64,000 bases of DNA from JAWVFM01 sp963739355 (GCA_963739355.1 CAVUAD010000007.1:620001-684000), one strand, 5' to 3'; positions 16,457-25,759 are shown, counted from the first letter of the stretch. Translations and numbers: made by a program. Notes: generated by a model from the letters alone, not told the origin.

Positions 16457-16507
16457 TCGCGGGAGATGCTGGCACTGTCGCGGCCCGGCCGCCGCTAGGT
16501 TCTGACG

Positions 16508-18892
16508 GTGCCGGGAATCGCCTGCCTCCTGCCCGCTCGCAACGCAGCCGCGGAGCTGCCTGAGTTCCTCGAGTCGGCCGCCCACTTTGCCGATGCCGTC
16601 GTGGCGCTCGACGACGGGTCGACCGACGAGACCGCGGCCGTGCTCGAGAGCTCCGCGCTGGTTCAGGCGCTGGTCTGCGAGCCGCCCCGGCCGGGATACG
16701 ACGGCTGGGACGACGGGCGGAACCGTCGCCGGCTGCTGGCTGAGGCGGCTGCACTCGAGCCCGACTGGGTGGTCTTCCTCGACGCGGACGAGCGCCTCGA
16801 TCCCGAGGACGGCGCCGTGCTTCGCGAGTTCCTCACGCGGGATGCGCTGCCGGGGTGCGCGTACGGCCTGCGGCTCCACCGGACATGGACGGGCGGCCGG
16901 GCCACCGCGGACGCGACGATCGTCTACCGGGCGTTCGCGTACGGCCCGGGGCTCACGCTGCCGGAGCGCCAACTGCACTTCAACCCGGTCCCGGTCCAGA
17001 TCCCGCGCCCGCGCTGGCTGGTCACGACGATTCGCGTTCGGCACCTCGACTCGCCGGAGCGCCTGGCCGCGCGCCGGGCGAAGTACGCGGCGGCGGACCC
17101 GGAGGGCGACTTCGCGGATGGCTCGACCCCGCTTCTCGCGCCGCCTGAGGGCGAGCTCGTGCCGTGGCAACCGCGGCCGGCGTCGCTGCCCGCGTTGGAG
17201 CCCGACGCGGCCGCGCGGGCCGTCGCACCTGAGGGCAGCGGAGAGCCCGGTGGGCCGCTGCTCACCTGTCTGCTGCCGGTTCGCAACGGCGCCCGGGAGC
17301 TGCCGGCGTACCTCGAAGGAACCGCGAGGTTTGCGGATGCCGTCATCGCGCTCGACGACGGATCGACGGACGAGACCGGGTCGATCCTGCGGCAGGCGGG
17401 GATTGCGCGAACGGTGCTCGCCAACCCACGGCGGGAGGGGTACGCGGGCTGGGACGACGCGGCCAACCGCCAGCGGCTCCTGGACGCCGCGGTGGAGGCC
17501 GGAACGCGCTGGGCGCTCTTCCTCGACGCCGATGAGCGGCTCGATCCCGAGGACGCCGCCGCGCTGCGCGGCTTCCTGGAGCGCGACGCCAACCGCGAGG
17601 AGGCGTACGGCTTTCGCGTCCACCGGATGATTGGCGACGAGCGCCACTACGACGCCGCGGCGCTCTGGGCGTACAGGCTGTTCGCCCCGCGGGCCGGCCA
17701 GCGCCTGCCCTTGGAGCACCTCCACCTGGTGCCCGTGCCGACGTCGATCCCGAGGGAACGCTGGAGGCGCACGACGGTGCGGATCAAGCACCTCGCCGGG
17801 CTCGACGAGGGGCGCCGGGCGGCTCGTGTCGCGAAGTACGCGGAGGCCGATCCCGAGAGTCGCTGGCAGGCCGACTACGCGGCGCTTTCCCGCCCGCCGG
17901 GGGATGTGCGCGAGTGGCTCCGCCGGCCGCCGGGCCTACCGGTACTCGCCGACCCGCTCGGAGACGGCCTGGAGGCCGAGCTCGACCTCGAGACGCTCGA
18001 CCTCGACGCCCCGGCCCTCACGGCCATCGTCATCGCGCGGGATGATGAGGCGACGATCGAGCGATCGCTGCGCTCGGTGGTGGAGCAGGAGGTCGGTGAG
18101 CCGTTCGAGGTCATCGTCGCGGTCAGCGGCACCGACCGGACGGCGGCGATCGTTCGCGAGCGCTTTCCGGAGGTCAGGCTTGTCGAGCTCGGCGACGTGG
18201 CGTTGCCGGGCCGGGCCCGCAACGCCGGCCTGTACCTGGCGCGCGGCGACTACGTGTCGTTTCCCGGCTCGCACGTCGAGCTCCCGCCCGGCAGCCTGGC
18301 CGCACGCCTTGCCGCGCACAGGCAGAACGGCTGCGCGATGGTGACTGGCACGGTCCGCAACGGCACGACGACGCGTTCGGGTTGGGCGTCCTACTTCCTG
18401 GACCACGGCACCGCGCTCCCCGGCCGCCCGTCGGGCCCGCTGGCCGGCGCTCCCGCGCACTGCTCCTACGCGCGCGACGCCCTGCTGGAGGCCGGCGGGT
18501 TTCCAGAGGACATGCGCGCGGGCGAGGATACGGCGGTCAACCAGGAGCTGGTCAGCCGGGGCCAGCGGGCGTACCGCGACGCGCGGATCGAGCTCACGCA
18601 CCGAAGCCCATGCCGCGGCCCGGTGCGCCTCGCCCGGCACCACTTCGCTCGCGGCCAAGCCCACGGCCGGCTCCTGCTCGCGAGGCCGGAGCCGCGACGG
18701 GTCCTGGCGCGTTACGTCGTGGCGTTCGCCCGCAGTCGCGTGAACGACACCGAGCTGCGGGTCGAGCTCTGGGCGCGCGATCTGCGTGCGCAGCATGAGC
18801 GCGCGAGGCCGCTGATCCGGCTTGCGGCCCTCGCCGCGTGTTGCGGGGCGCTCGCCGAGATCGGCCGCCCGGGGCCTCGGCCGGCTACTTGA
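16508..18892 (+). CDS. Triple-domain GT2 glycosyltransferase
   Basis: A 794-residue cytosolic protein with three GT-A (family 2) domains in series: about 1-235, 250-490 and 500-720. Domains 1 and 2 are clearly duplicates: CLLPARNAAAELPEFLESAA against CLLPVRNGARELPAYLEGTA, ALDDGSTDET in both, FLDADERLDPED in both. Domain 3 (ALTAIVIARDDEATIERSLR) is more diverged, with WASYFLDHG and GEDTAVNQEL. DDGSTDE and DADE are the nucleotide-sugar and metal sites. Domain 3 lacks a clear DxD, so it may be an acceptor-binding or degenerate unit. A GTG start is used. It overlaps the next, convergent gene by 8 bases. Confidence 0.88.
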   Translation: MPGIACLLPARNAAAELPEFLESAAHFADAVVALDDGSTDETAAVLESSALVQALVCEPPRPGYDGWDDGRNRRRLLAEAAALEPDWVVFLDADERLDPEDGAVLREFLTRDALPGCAYGLRLHRTWTGGRATADATIVYRAFAYGPGLTLPERQLHFNPVPVQIPRPRWLVTTIRVRHLDSPERLAARRAKYAAADPEGDFADGSTPLLAPPEGELVPWQPRPASLPALEPDAAARAVAPEGSGEPGGPLLTCLLPVRNGARELPAYLEGTARFADAVIALDDGSTDETGSILRQAGIARTVLANPRREGYAGWDDAANRQRLLDAAVEAGTRWALFLDADERLDPEDAAALRGFLERDANREEAYGFRVHRMIGDERHYDAAALWAYRLFAPRAGQRLPLEHLHLVPVPTSIPRERWRRTTVRIKHLAGLDEGRRAARVAKYAEADPESRWQADYAALSRPPGDVREWLRRPPGLPVLADPLGDGLEAELDLETLDLDAPALTAIVIARDDEATIERSLRSVVEQEVGEPFEVIVAVSGTDRTAAIVRERFPEVRLVELGDVALPGRARNAGLYLARGDYVSFPGSHVELPPGSLAARLAAHRQNGCAMVTGTVRNGTTTRSGWASYFLDHGTALPGRPSGPLAGAPAHCSYARDALLEAGGFPEDMRAGEDTAVNQELVSRGQRAYRDARIELTHRSPCRGPVRLARHHFARGQAHGRLLLARPEPRRVLARYVVAFARSRVNDTELRVELWARDLRAQHERARPLIRLAALAACCGALAEIGRPGPRPAT

Positions 18893-19397
18893 GAGTGGCC
18901 TTCGTGGAGGCCAGGCTGCTGAGGTACGGGGCGTCCGCCCCGAAGATCGTCGCGTTGATGTAGACCTCCGCGCTCCTCTTTCCCTTCAGGTGCTTGGTGT
19001 CGATGGGGATGACGAGCGTTCGCGAGGTCCCCTTGTCGATGAGGCCGGGCGGCGGGGCCGAGCCGAGGTAGGCCAGGTCGCCCCTGCGCTTCACGAACGC
19101 GGCGACTCGCGGGATCGCCGACTCGCTGACAATCACCTTCACCTTCAGCTGCTGCCTCTGGCGAACGTTCGAGATGTCGCGCGTCATGACCTTCATGGTG
19201 AGCAGCGGGTAGTGATCGGAGCTGCCCGGGGGCAGTTCCCCGCCCCGCCGGGACCGCGCCTCGGCGGGGGGAGCGAGGAGTTGGGCGTAGGAGACTGCGG
19301 TGCCGGCTCCGACCCCGGTGGCGACGAGCCTCCGGACGAAGATCCGGCGACTGATCGAGCCCTCCGCGTATGCGGTGAGCAACTCCTCCTTCGACAT
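18885..19397 (-). CDS. Tat-exported protein of unknown function
   Basis: A 170-residue protein. The N-terminus has an acidic and amphipathic stretch (SKEELLTAYAEGS), then ISRRIFVRRLVATGVGAG, a twin-arginine-type signal with a hydrophobic core. The mature part is a beta-rich domain of about 115 residues with MKVMTRDISNVRQRQQLKVKV and SAEVYINATIFGADAP. No catalytic motif is seen. AGGAGGGCC lies just before the ATG. It is convergent with the GT2 gene (8-base overlap). The same leader style recurs in other exported proteins of this lineage, judging by general familiarity. Confidence 0.7.
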   Translation of the reverse strand: MSKEELLTAYAEGSISRRIFVRRLVATGVGAGTAVSYAQLLAPPAEARSRRGGELPPGSSDHYPLLTMKVMTRDISNVRQRQQLKVKVIVSESAIPRVAAFVKRRGDLAYLGSAPPPGLIDKGTSRTLVIPIDTKHLKGKRSAEVYINATIFGADAPYLSSLASTKATLK

Positions 19398-19512
19398 CCG
19401 GCCCTCCTTGGTAGTGCGGCGCGGCTAACGCTACCACCGCTCTCCGCGTCGTCACCGGAGCGGCCGTCCCTCCGCCGCTACAGTGCTTTTCGAGGACGAA
19501 GGAGGTAAGAGC

Positions 19513-20619
19513 GTGGCCGTAGTCGAGACCCCGGAGACCAGCGCCGACGCGATCGGGCTGCGTCCGTTCAGCGAGTTCGACGCCGCCAACGCGACCTGGC
19601 CGCGCGGCGACCGCCCGGCGGCCATCCGCGAGGCAGCGGCGGAGTTTCGCGCCCGCTTCGCAACTCCGGAGAACCGGGTTAAGGGCGTGCGCACGGTGGA
19701 CATCGCGTCCGCCGGCTACCCGCTGAAGTTCGCGTTCGGCGGCAGCGCGATCGGCGCGAACCCGTACATCAACATCATCAACCGGCTCCAGGTGATCCGG
19801 TTCGAGGACTTCGACGGCAAGCTGCGGACCCTCTGCTACGAGCCAACGGTGCCGGAGGGCCCGGCCGAGGCGCCCTACTACGCGCAGCAGATCGAGCGGC
19901 TGGGCGAGTTCCTCTCCTACCGGGTCCTGGCGAAGATCTGGCACCAGCCGGTCAGCGCCCTGCGCACCGTTGGCCTCGAGCCCGAGGAGGTCGACTTCGT
20001 CAGCTTCGACCACCTTCACGTCCAGGACCTGCGCTTCGTGCTCGGCACGCACGAGCCGATCGAGGGCGAGACGGCGCCGCGCGAGCCGCTCTTCCCCAAC
20101 GCCAAGCTGATCGCCCAGCGCCGCGAGTGGGACACGTTCGCCTCGATCCACCCGATGCAGTGGGCCTGGTACGTCGGTGACGGCATCAAGGACCTGCGGA
20201 CCCAGAACGTTGTCCTGGTCGACGGCGACGTCGAGCTCGGCAAGGGCTGCGCGCTCGTCTGGACGCCCGGACACACCGACGGCAACCACTCCCTCTGCGT
20301 CAACACGAACGAGGGCGTCTGGGTGTCCTCGGAGAACGGCGTTGCCGTCGACAACTGGCACCCGCGCCTCTCGAAGATCCCGGGCGTGCGGAGGTCCGCC
20401 GAGTTCTTCGGGCGCGAGGTGATCCTCAACTCCAACACCCTCGAGGACTCGATCGACCAGTACGACTCGATGATCAAGGAGAAGGCGCTCGCCGACACGA
20501 ACGCGCGCGACCCGCGGTTCCAGAACGTCTTCCCGTCGTCGGAGATGGCCGACTGGAAGCGGCAGTGGCCGGTGGTCCCAACGTTCGTGTTCGGGGGAAT
20601 AAATTCGGGCTCCCTGTAG
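19513..20619 (+). CDS. Metallo-beta-lactamase-fold protein with altered metal motif
   Basis: A 368-residue protein with an MBL-like core. The usual HxHxDH metal motif appears as DHLHVQDL (about residues 165-172), where Asp and the last His are replaced by Gln and Asp. The distal His motif is intact as WTPGHTDGNHSLCVN, and the following SSENGVAVDNWHP may supply further ligands. A long N-terminal region (1-150) is family-specific. The start is GTG 19513 because an ideal GGAGGT lies 6 bases upstream; the longer frame from 19483 has none. Substrate is unknown. The DMT transporter begins at the next base, so they form an operon. Confidence 0.72.
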   Translation: MAVVETPETSADAIGLRPFSEFDAANATWPRGDRPAAIREAAAEFRARFATPENRVKGVRTVDIASAGYPLKFAFGGSAIGANPYINIINRLQVIRFEDFDGKLRTLCYEPTVPEGPAEAPYYAQQIERLGEFLSYRVLAKIWHQPVSALRTVGLEPEEVDFVSFDHLHVQDLRFVLGTHEPIEGETAPREPLFPNAKLIAQRREWDTFASIHPMQWAWYVGDGIKDLRTQNVVLVDGDVELGKGCALVWTPGHTDGNHSLCVNTNEGVWVSSENGVAVDNWHPRLSKIPGVRRSAEFFGREVILNSNTLEDSIDQYDSMIKEKALADTNARDPRFQNVFPSSEMADWKRQWPVVPTFVFGGINSGSL

Positions 20620-21561
20620 GTGAGCCGCCGCGCCTGGATCTGGTTTCTCCTCCTCTCCTCGATCTGGGGAGCCAGTTACCTGCTGATCAAGATCGGGCTG
20701 CGCGACCTCTCGCCGGAGATGGTGGCGTTCACGCGGATCGCGCTCGCCGCGTTGTTCCTCGTCCCCTTCGCCGCTTCGCGCGGCGAGCTCGCGCCGCTGC
20801 GCGGCAAGCTCGGGATCCTCGTGATCCTCGGCGCGGTCCAGGTTGCCGCACCCTTCCTGCTGATCTCCGCCGGCGAGGGAGCGATCTCCTCGTCGCTGGC
20901 GGGCATCCTGGTCGCGACCGCGCCGATCTTCACGGCGCTCCTCGCCCTGCGGCTCGATGCCGACGAGCGCTCCGAGGGCTCGCGCCTCGCCGGCGTGGCG
21001 ATCGGGATCGTGGGCGTTGTTGCCCTCTTCGGGCTCGACCTCACGGGATCGGGGTCGGAGGTCCTCGGCGGTCTCGCCGTGGTGCTCGCGGGGTTCGGCT
21101 ACGCGGTCGGCGGCTTCATCGTCAAGTCCCGGCTGCGAGAGGCGCCGCCGATCGGCATCGTCGCGGTGGTGATGGCCGCCAGCGCGCTGCTGCTTGCCCC
21201 TGCGGCGCTCGCGACCCTGCCCTCCAGCGCGCCGAGCGCGGGCCCGGTCGCCGCCATGGCCGGCCTCGGCCTGGTGGGCACCGGCATCGCGTTCATCATC
21301 TTCTACTCGCTGATCGCAAGCGTGGGGCCCGCGAAGGCGATGCTGGTCTCCTACGTCGCCCCGGGATTCGCGGTCGTCTACGGCGCGGTTTTCCTCAGCG
21401 AGGGCATCACCGCGGGCAAGCTCATCGGCCTCTCGCTGATCCTGGCCGGGTCGTGGCTCGGCGCCGGCGGGAGGCAGGCGAGCGCCGTGGCGGACGCCCC
21501 TCAGTCGTCGCCGGAGCTCTCGGCGGCGGCCCTCGCCCGCAGCGAGGCCGCGACCCGGTAG
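20620..21561 (+). CDS. EamA/DMT-family transporter
   Basis: A 313-residue ten-helix membrane protein of the drug/metabolite transporter superfamily made of two EamA repeats. The first repeat starts RRAWIWFLLLSSIWGASYLLIKIGLR (helix 1 with the WG motif) and the second near GLAVVLAGFGYAVGGFIVKS. The end of the second repeat shows ASVGPAKAMLVSYVAPGFAVVYGAVFLSEGIT, typical of the family. The GTG start abuts the stop of the MBL gene. Substrate is likely an amino acid or metabolite exported from the cell, but it cannot be specified. Confidence 0.9.
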   Translation: MSRRAWIWFLLLSSIWGASYLLIKIGLRDLSPEMVAFTRIALAALFLVPFAASRGELAPLRGKLGILVILGAVQVAAPFLLISAGEGAISSSLAGILVATAPIFTALLALRLDADERSEGSRLAGVAIGIVGVVALFGLDLTGSGSEVLGGLAVVLAGFGYAVGGFIVKSRLREAPPIGIVAVVMAASALLLAPAALATLPSSAPSAGPVAAMAGLGLVGTGIAFIIFYSLIASVGPAKAMLVSYVAPGFAVVYGAVFLSEGITAGKLIGLSLILAGSWLGAGGRQASAVADAPQSSPELSAAALARSEAATR

Positions 21562-22924
21562 CGCTCCTCGCCGAGCTCGGCGCGGAGGGCGTCGAGCGTG
21601 GCGACCACGGCCGCGGCGCCGATCTCCTCGCACCACTCGAACGGGCCGCGCGGGTGGTTCAGGCCCAGCTTCAAGGCTGTGTCGATGTCCGCGGCGCTCG
21701 CCACGCCCTGCTGGAGGGCGAAATGCGCCTCGTTGACGAGCTGGCAGACGATGCGGCCGAGGACGAGGCCGGGAGCCGGGCGGAGGACGCACTCGACGTG
21801 CTTGCCGAGCGAGGCGAAGTACGAACCCGCGGCGGAGAGCGCGGCATCGGTGGTCCGTGGGCCGCGGGCGATCTCGACGACGCTCGCCCGTGCGAGGTCC
21901 GGGATCGCGACGAAACCGACCTCCAGCGTCTGGAGCATCTGCGGGAGCGCGGGCGGCGCGAGGTTCACGGCGTCGAAGTCCTCCGTCTCGATCGCGCGGG
22001 GGCTGGCGTAGCCGATCTCGTCGGTCGTCTTCTCCGGCGGCTCGGACGGGTCATCCGGGCGGTGCGGCCCGTCGGAGTAGTCGTAATAGCCGCGGCCTGA
22101 CTTGCGGCCCAGGCGCCCGGCCGCGACCATCCTGGCCTGGATCGGGTGGGGCTGCCACCGAGGCTCGTGGAAGCCCTGCTCCCAGAAGGACTTCGCCACC
22201 TCGAAGTTGACGTCGACGCCGACCAGGTCGGTCAGCTCGAACGGGCCCATCCGGTAGCCGCCACCGATGCGGACGATGCGGTCGATCTGGTCGGGCTCCG
22301 AGATGCCGTCGCCGTAGAGGCGCAGGCTCTCGAGCGAGAACGGTCGCGCGCAGCGGTTGGCGACGAAGCCGATCGCGTCGGCGGCGCGAATCGGCGTGCG
22401 TCCCATCGCGGTCGCGACCTCGGTGACCAGCGCGAGCGCGGGCTCTTCGCTCGCGTCGCCGGCGACCACCTCGACGAGCTTCATCAGCGCCGGCGGGTTG
22501 AAGAAATGCATTCCGCATACCCGTTCCGGGTCGCTCGAGGCCCGCGGCGATCGCCGTGACTGACAGGGAGGAGGTGTTGGTCGCGAGCACCATCTCGGCG
22601 CCGCAGACCTCGCTCGAGCTCCGCGAAGAGCTCGCGCTTCAGCTCGAGGCGCTCGGGCGCCGCCTCGATGACCAGCTCGCAGCCGTCCAGGCTCTCCAGC
22701 CATTGGGTCTCCAGCAGCCGGCTGGTCGCCGCGGCCGCCTCGTCCGCGGACCAGCGCCCGCGCTCGGCGCCCTTGGCCAGCGCCGCGCGAAGCTTCTCGG
22801 AGCCCGACTCGAGCGCTTCGCCGATCGGGTCGTGCAGAACGGTCTCGAACCCGCCGAGGCACCCCAGCTGGGCGATTCCCCAGCCCATCGTGCCCGCGCC
22901 GACGACGCCGATCCGCCTGGCCAC
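21501..22924 (-). pseudogene. 3-hydroxyacyl-CoA dehydrogenase, interrupted by two +1 frameshifts
   Basis: Beta-oxidation enzyme oxidising 3-hydroxyacyl-CoA with NAD. The GTG at 22924 begins ARRIGVVGAGTMGWGIAQLG (NAD site). The frame then breaks twice. An extra base near 22607 separates LFAELER from VCGAEMVLATNTSSLSVTAI, and an extra G near 22528 separates AAGLERP from ERVCGMHFFNPPALMKLVEV. The remainder is clean: the 3HCDH C-terminal domain (GFVANRCARPF, KSGRGYYDYS) and a second copy of that domain ending LGLNHPRGPFEW, as in PaaH-type proteins. Without the two bases the product would be about 473 residues. The two indels lie 80 bases apart in an otherwise healthy operon, so assembly error is a real alternative to inactivation. 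Confidence 0.85.
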
Positions 22925-22929
22925 GGCGG

Positions 22930-23700
22930 TCAGCGGCCCCGGAACTCGGGCTTGCGCTTCTCGAGGAAGGCCCGGGTGCCCTCGACGCGGTCCTCGGTGG
23001 CCATCGCGAGCTCGTAGAGGCGCCGCTCCTGTTCGAGGCCGGCGGCGAGCCCGGTCTCGTCGGCGGCCAGCACCGCCTGCTTGGCGAGCTTTGCGGCGAG
23101 CGGCGGGCGCTTGGCCACCCGCTGCGCAAGCCCCAGCGCGCGCTGGCGCCACTCGCCCGCTGGCGCGACGTCGTTGACGAGGCCGATGCGACGGGCCTCC
23201 TCCGCGTCGATGCGCCTGCCGGTGAGGACGAGCTCCATCGTGCGCTGCTTGCCGAGCACGCGCGCCAGCCGCTGCGTGCCGCCGCCCCCGGGGATGATCC
23301 CGAGGTTGATCTCGGGCTGGCCGAACTCGGCGGTCTCCGAGGCGACGATCATGTCGCAGCAGAGGGCCAGCTCGCAGCCGCCGCCGAGAGCCCAGCCCGA
23401 GACGGCCGCGATCAGCGGCGTGCGGCACTCGGCGACGCGCTTCCAGAACGTCGCTGCCGGATGGAAGACGGCCTCGTGGAACTCGCGCTCGGCGATGGCG
23501 CCGATGTCCGCGCCGGCGGCGAACACCTCGTCGGAGCCGGCGATCACGATGCACCTGATGTCCGCGTCGGCGTCGAGCTTCGCGATCTCCTCCGCGAGCT
23601 CGGCCATCAGCTCGGGGGAGAGCGCGTTCCGCGCCTCCGGGCGGTTCAGGGTGCAGAGCGCGACGTGGCCGGCGCGCGTGGTCTCGACAAGCTCCGCCAT
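22930..23700 (-). CDS. Enoyl-CoA hydratase/isomerase
   Basis: Crotonase-fold enzyme (256 residues) hydrating trans-2-enoyl-CoA in beta-oxidation or aromatic degradation. Visible: CTLNRPEARNALSPELMAEL at the N-terminus, the oxyanion-hole region AGADIGAIAER, and the active-site stretch PLIAAVSGWALGGGCELALCCD with QPEINLGIIPGGGGTQRL; the two glutamates are those of the GCELAL and PEINLG segments. The C-terminal segment EDRVEGTRAFLEKRKPEF is typical. It is followed 5 bases later by the start of the hydroxyacyl-CoA dehydrogenase, so the steps are consecutive in the pathway and in the operon. Confidence 0.93.
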   Translation of the reverse strand: MAELVETTRAGHVALCTLNRPEARNALSPELMAELAEEIAKLDADADIRCIVIAGSDEVFAAGADIGAIAEREFHEAVFHPAATFWKRVAECRTPLIAAVSGWALGGGCELALCCDMIVASETAEFGQPEINLGIIPGGGGTQRLARVLGKQRTMELVLTGRRIDAEEARRIGLVNDVAPAGEWRQRALGLAQRVAKRPPLAAKLAKQAVLAADETGLAAGLEQERRLYELAMATEDRVEGTRAFLEKRKPEFRGR

Positions 23701-23706
23701 CTCACC

Positions 23707-23750
23707 GAACGTCCCGGAACCCCGAGGAAAGCGCAGGGTCCGGGACGTTC
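23707..23750. terminator. Long intergenic hairpin between acyl-CoA dehydrogenase and enoyl-CoA hydratase
   Basis: A perfect 12-bp inverted repeat, GAACGTCCCGGA (23707-23718) and TCCGGGACGTTC (23739-23750), with an inner CCC/GGG that can extend the stem. It fills almost the whole 48-base gap between the two genes and touches the acyl-CoA dehydrogenase stop. No U-tract follows on the minus strand, so it may be an attenuator or an mRNA-stabilising element that sets the ratio of the two products. Confidence 0.5.
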
Positions 23751-24918
23751 ACCGGGCCTGGAGGGGCAGGAGGGCGTTGATGCCGGTCGCGTCGCGGCCG
23801 ATGATCAGCTGCTGGATCTGGGACGTGCCCTCGTACAGGGTCGTGACCCGGGCGTCTCGCAGGTAGCGCTCAACCGGGTGATCGTCGACGTAGCCGGAGC
23901 CGCCGTGCACCTGGATCGCGAGGTTGGCGCACTCGATGGAGGCCTCCGTCGCGTAGAGCTTCGCGATCGACGTCTCGACGGTGGACGGCTTGCCCTGGTC
24001 CCTCAGGATCCCCGCGCGGCGCACCAGCAGCCGGGCGGCGTCGCGCCTGACGATCATGTCCGCGATCATCGCCTGCACGAGCTGGAAGCTCGCGATCGGA
24101 ACGCCGTACTGCTCGCGCTCCTTCGCGTAGGCGACCGACGCGTCGACGCAGCCCTGACAGATCCCCACGCAGCCCGAGGCCACCGAGTAGCGCCCGGAGT
24201 CCAGCGCGCTCATGGCGATCCTGAACCCGTCGCCGACCTCGCCCATCAGCGCGTCGTCGCCGACCTCGAGGCCGTCGAAGGCAAGCGACGCCGTGTCGGA
24301 GGCGCGCAGGCCGAGCTTGCCGTGAATCTCCTGCGTGGAGAAGCCCTCCGTGTCCGTCGGGACCAGGAAGCAGGCGATTCCCTTGTGCTTCTTCTCCGGG
24401 TCCGTCTGGGCGAACACCAGGGCGACGCTCGCGACGTTGCCCAGCGAGATCCACATCTTCTGGCCGTCGATCTGCCAGCCGCCGTCGGTCTTCACCGCGC
24501 GCGTGCGCATGGAGGAGGGGTCGGAGCCGGCGTCCGCCTCGGTGAGCCCGAAGCAGCCGAAGATCTCGCCGGAGGTGAGACCGGGCAGCCAGCGCTGCTT
24601 CTGCTCCTCCGTGCCCCACCGCTCGATCGAGCCGCAGACCAGCGAGGTCTGGACCGACACCACCGTCCGCATGGCGGAGTCGCCGCGGCCCACCTCCTCG
24701 ACGATCAGGCCGTAGGAGACGTAGTCGAGGCCACGGCCCCCGTACTCCTCGGCGACGGGGGCGCCGAGGTAGCCCATCGCGCCGAGCCGCCTGGCCAGCT
24801 CGGAGTCGAACTTCGCGGCCCGGTCGCTGTCGCGGGCTCGCGGGACGATCTCGTTGTCGGTGAAGTCGCGCGCCGTCTCGGCGATCAGCTCCTGCTCGTC
24901 GGTGAGGTCGAGGTCCAA
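23749..24918 (-). CDS. Acyl-CoA dehydrogenase
   Basis: FAD-dependent enzyme (389 residues) making trans-2-enoyl-CoA, the first beta-oxidation step. All family blocks are present: the N-terminal helical domain with MGYLGAPVAEEYGGRGLDYV, the FAD-binding middle with FGCFGLTEADAGSDPSSMRT and KMWISLGNVASVALVFAQTD, and the C-terminal domain with VASGCVGICQGCVDASVAYAK, QVHGGSGYVDDHPVERYLRD and VTTLYEGTSQIQ. The Glu of YEGTS is the expected catalytic base. It lies upstream of the hydratase and dehydrogenase genes and 3 bases after the aminotransferase gene. Confidence 0.95.
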   Translation of the reverse strand: MDLDLTDEQELIAETARDFTDNEIVPRARDSDRAAKFDSELARRLGAMGYLGAPVAEEYGGRGLDYVSYGLIVEEVGRGDSAMRTVVSVQTSLVCGSIERWGTEEQKQRWLPGLTSGEIFGCFGLTEADAGSDPSSMRTRAVKTDGGWQIDGQKMWISLGNVASVALVFAQTDPEKKHKGIACFLVPTDTEGFSTQEIHGKLGLRASDTASLAFDGLEVGDDALMGEVGDGFRIAMSALDSGRYSVASGCVGICQGCVDASVAYAKEREQYGVPIASFQLVQAMIADMIVRRDAARLLVRRAGILRDQGKPSTVETSIAKLYATEASIECANLAIQVHGGSGYVDDHPVERYLRDARVTTLYEGTSQIQQLIIGRDATGINALLPLQAR

Positions 24919-24921
24919 CGC

Positions 24922-25719
24922 TCAGTCCTCGGAGGCGCGCCAGTCGGAGATCACGCTGTCGAAGGCGGCCCGCGCCCGCTGGGTCTGCGCGCCGTGGCGG
25001 TCGAGCTCGATGCCGTCGATGCTGCCGACCGGCTGGACCTCGCGGACGGAGGAGGCCAGGAACGCCTCCGTTGCCCCGAGCAGGTCGTCGAGCTGGAACT
25101 CGCCCTCCTCGACGCCGTCGAGGACGTCCAGCAGCTTGCGGCGCGTGATCGAGTCGAGGATCCCGCCGTCGAGCGCCGGGGTCTTGAGCCCGCCGGACTC
25201 CCCGGCCCAGAAGATCGTCGAGGTTGGAGGTTCGAGGACCACGCCGTCGGGGCGCACGAGAACCGCCTCGTCGGCGCCCTGGGCCACCGCGAGGCGGGTG
25301 GCCTGCATGTTCGCCCCGTAGGAGAGCGTCTTCGCGCCGGTGAGGATGATCGTCGGCGAGTAGCGGACGGTGGCCAGGCTGACCGACGGCGCCATCTCCG
25401 GGATCGGCTCGATCGCCGCGATCCGCCGGCCGCCGCGCGTGAGGACGATGCGCAGCTGCGCGTCGCCGTCGCCGTGAGCGTCGATCAATGCCCTCGACTC
25501 GCCGGCGAGCGTCTCGCGGTCCACCGGCAGGTCGATCTGGGCGGCGGAGCGCTCGATCCGGTCCAGATGCTCCTCCATCGCGAACGGCCGTCCCCCGTAC
25601 AGGCGGACCACCTCGAACACCCCGTCGCCGCGGTAGAGCCCGTCGTCCTTCAGCGGAACGAGGGCTTCCGCGGTCGGCGTGATCGTGCCGTCGACGCTGG
25701 CTATCTCTTCGACGCCCAT
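24922..25719 (-). CDS. Class IV aminotransferase (branched-chain or aminodeoxychorismate lyase-like)
   Basis: PLP enzyme of fold type IV (265 residues). The start region GLYRGDGVFEVVRLYGGRPFAMEEHLDRI is the family signature, K130 in GAKTLSYGANMQA is the expected Schiff-base lysine, and EAVLVRPDGVVLEPPTSTIFW plus SITRRKLLDVL form the phosphate-binding part. It could be a branched-chain amino acid aminotransferase, a D-amino acid transaminase or 4-amino-4-deoxychorismate lyase; the sequence alone does not separate these. It sits in the beta-oxidation block, with only 40 bases after the thiolase stop. Confidence 0.88.
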   Translation of the reverse strand: MGVEEIASVDGTITPTAEALVPLKDDGLYRGDGVFEVVRLYGGRPFAMEEHLDRIERSAAQIDLPVDRETLAGESRALIDAHGDGDAQLRIVLTRGGRRIAAIEPIPEMAPSVSLATVRYSPTIILTGAKTLSYGANMQATRLAVAQGADEAVLVRPDGVVLEPPTSTIFWAGESGGLKTPALDGGILDSITRRKLLDVLDGVEEGEFQLDDLLGATEAFLASSVREVQPVGSIDGIELDRHGAQTQRARAAFDSVISDWRASED

Positions 25720-25759
25720 GGGTGGCTGCGAGGCTATCGAGAGCGCCGCGTGCGGCGCC

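Noticed and set aside
18712..21792. 1026-codon minus-strand frame
   Set aside because: Shadow of the GT2 end, MBL and DMT genes; low-complexity composition and no start signal.
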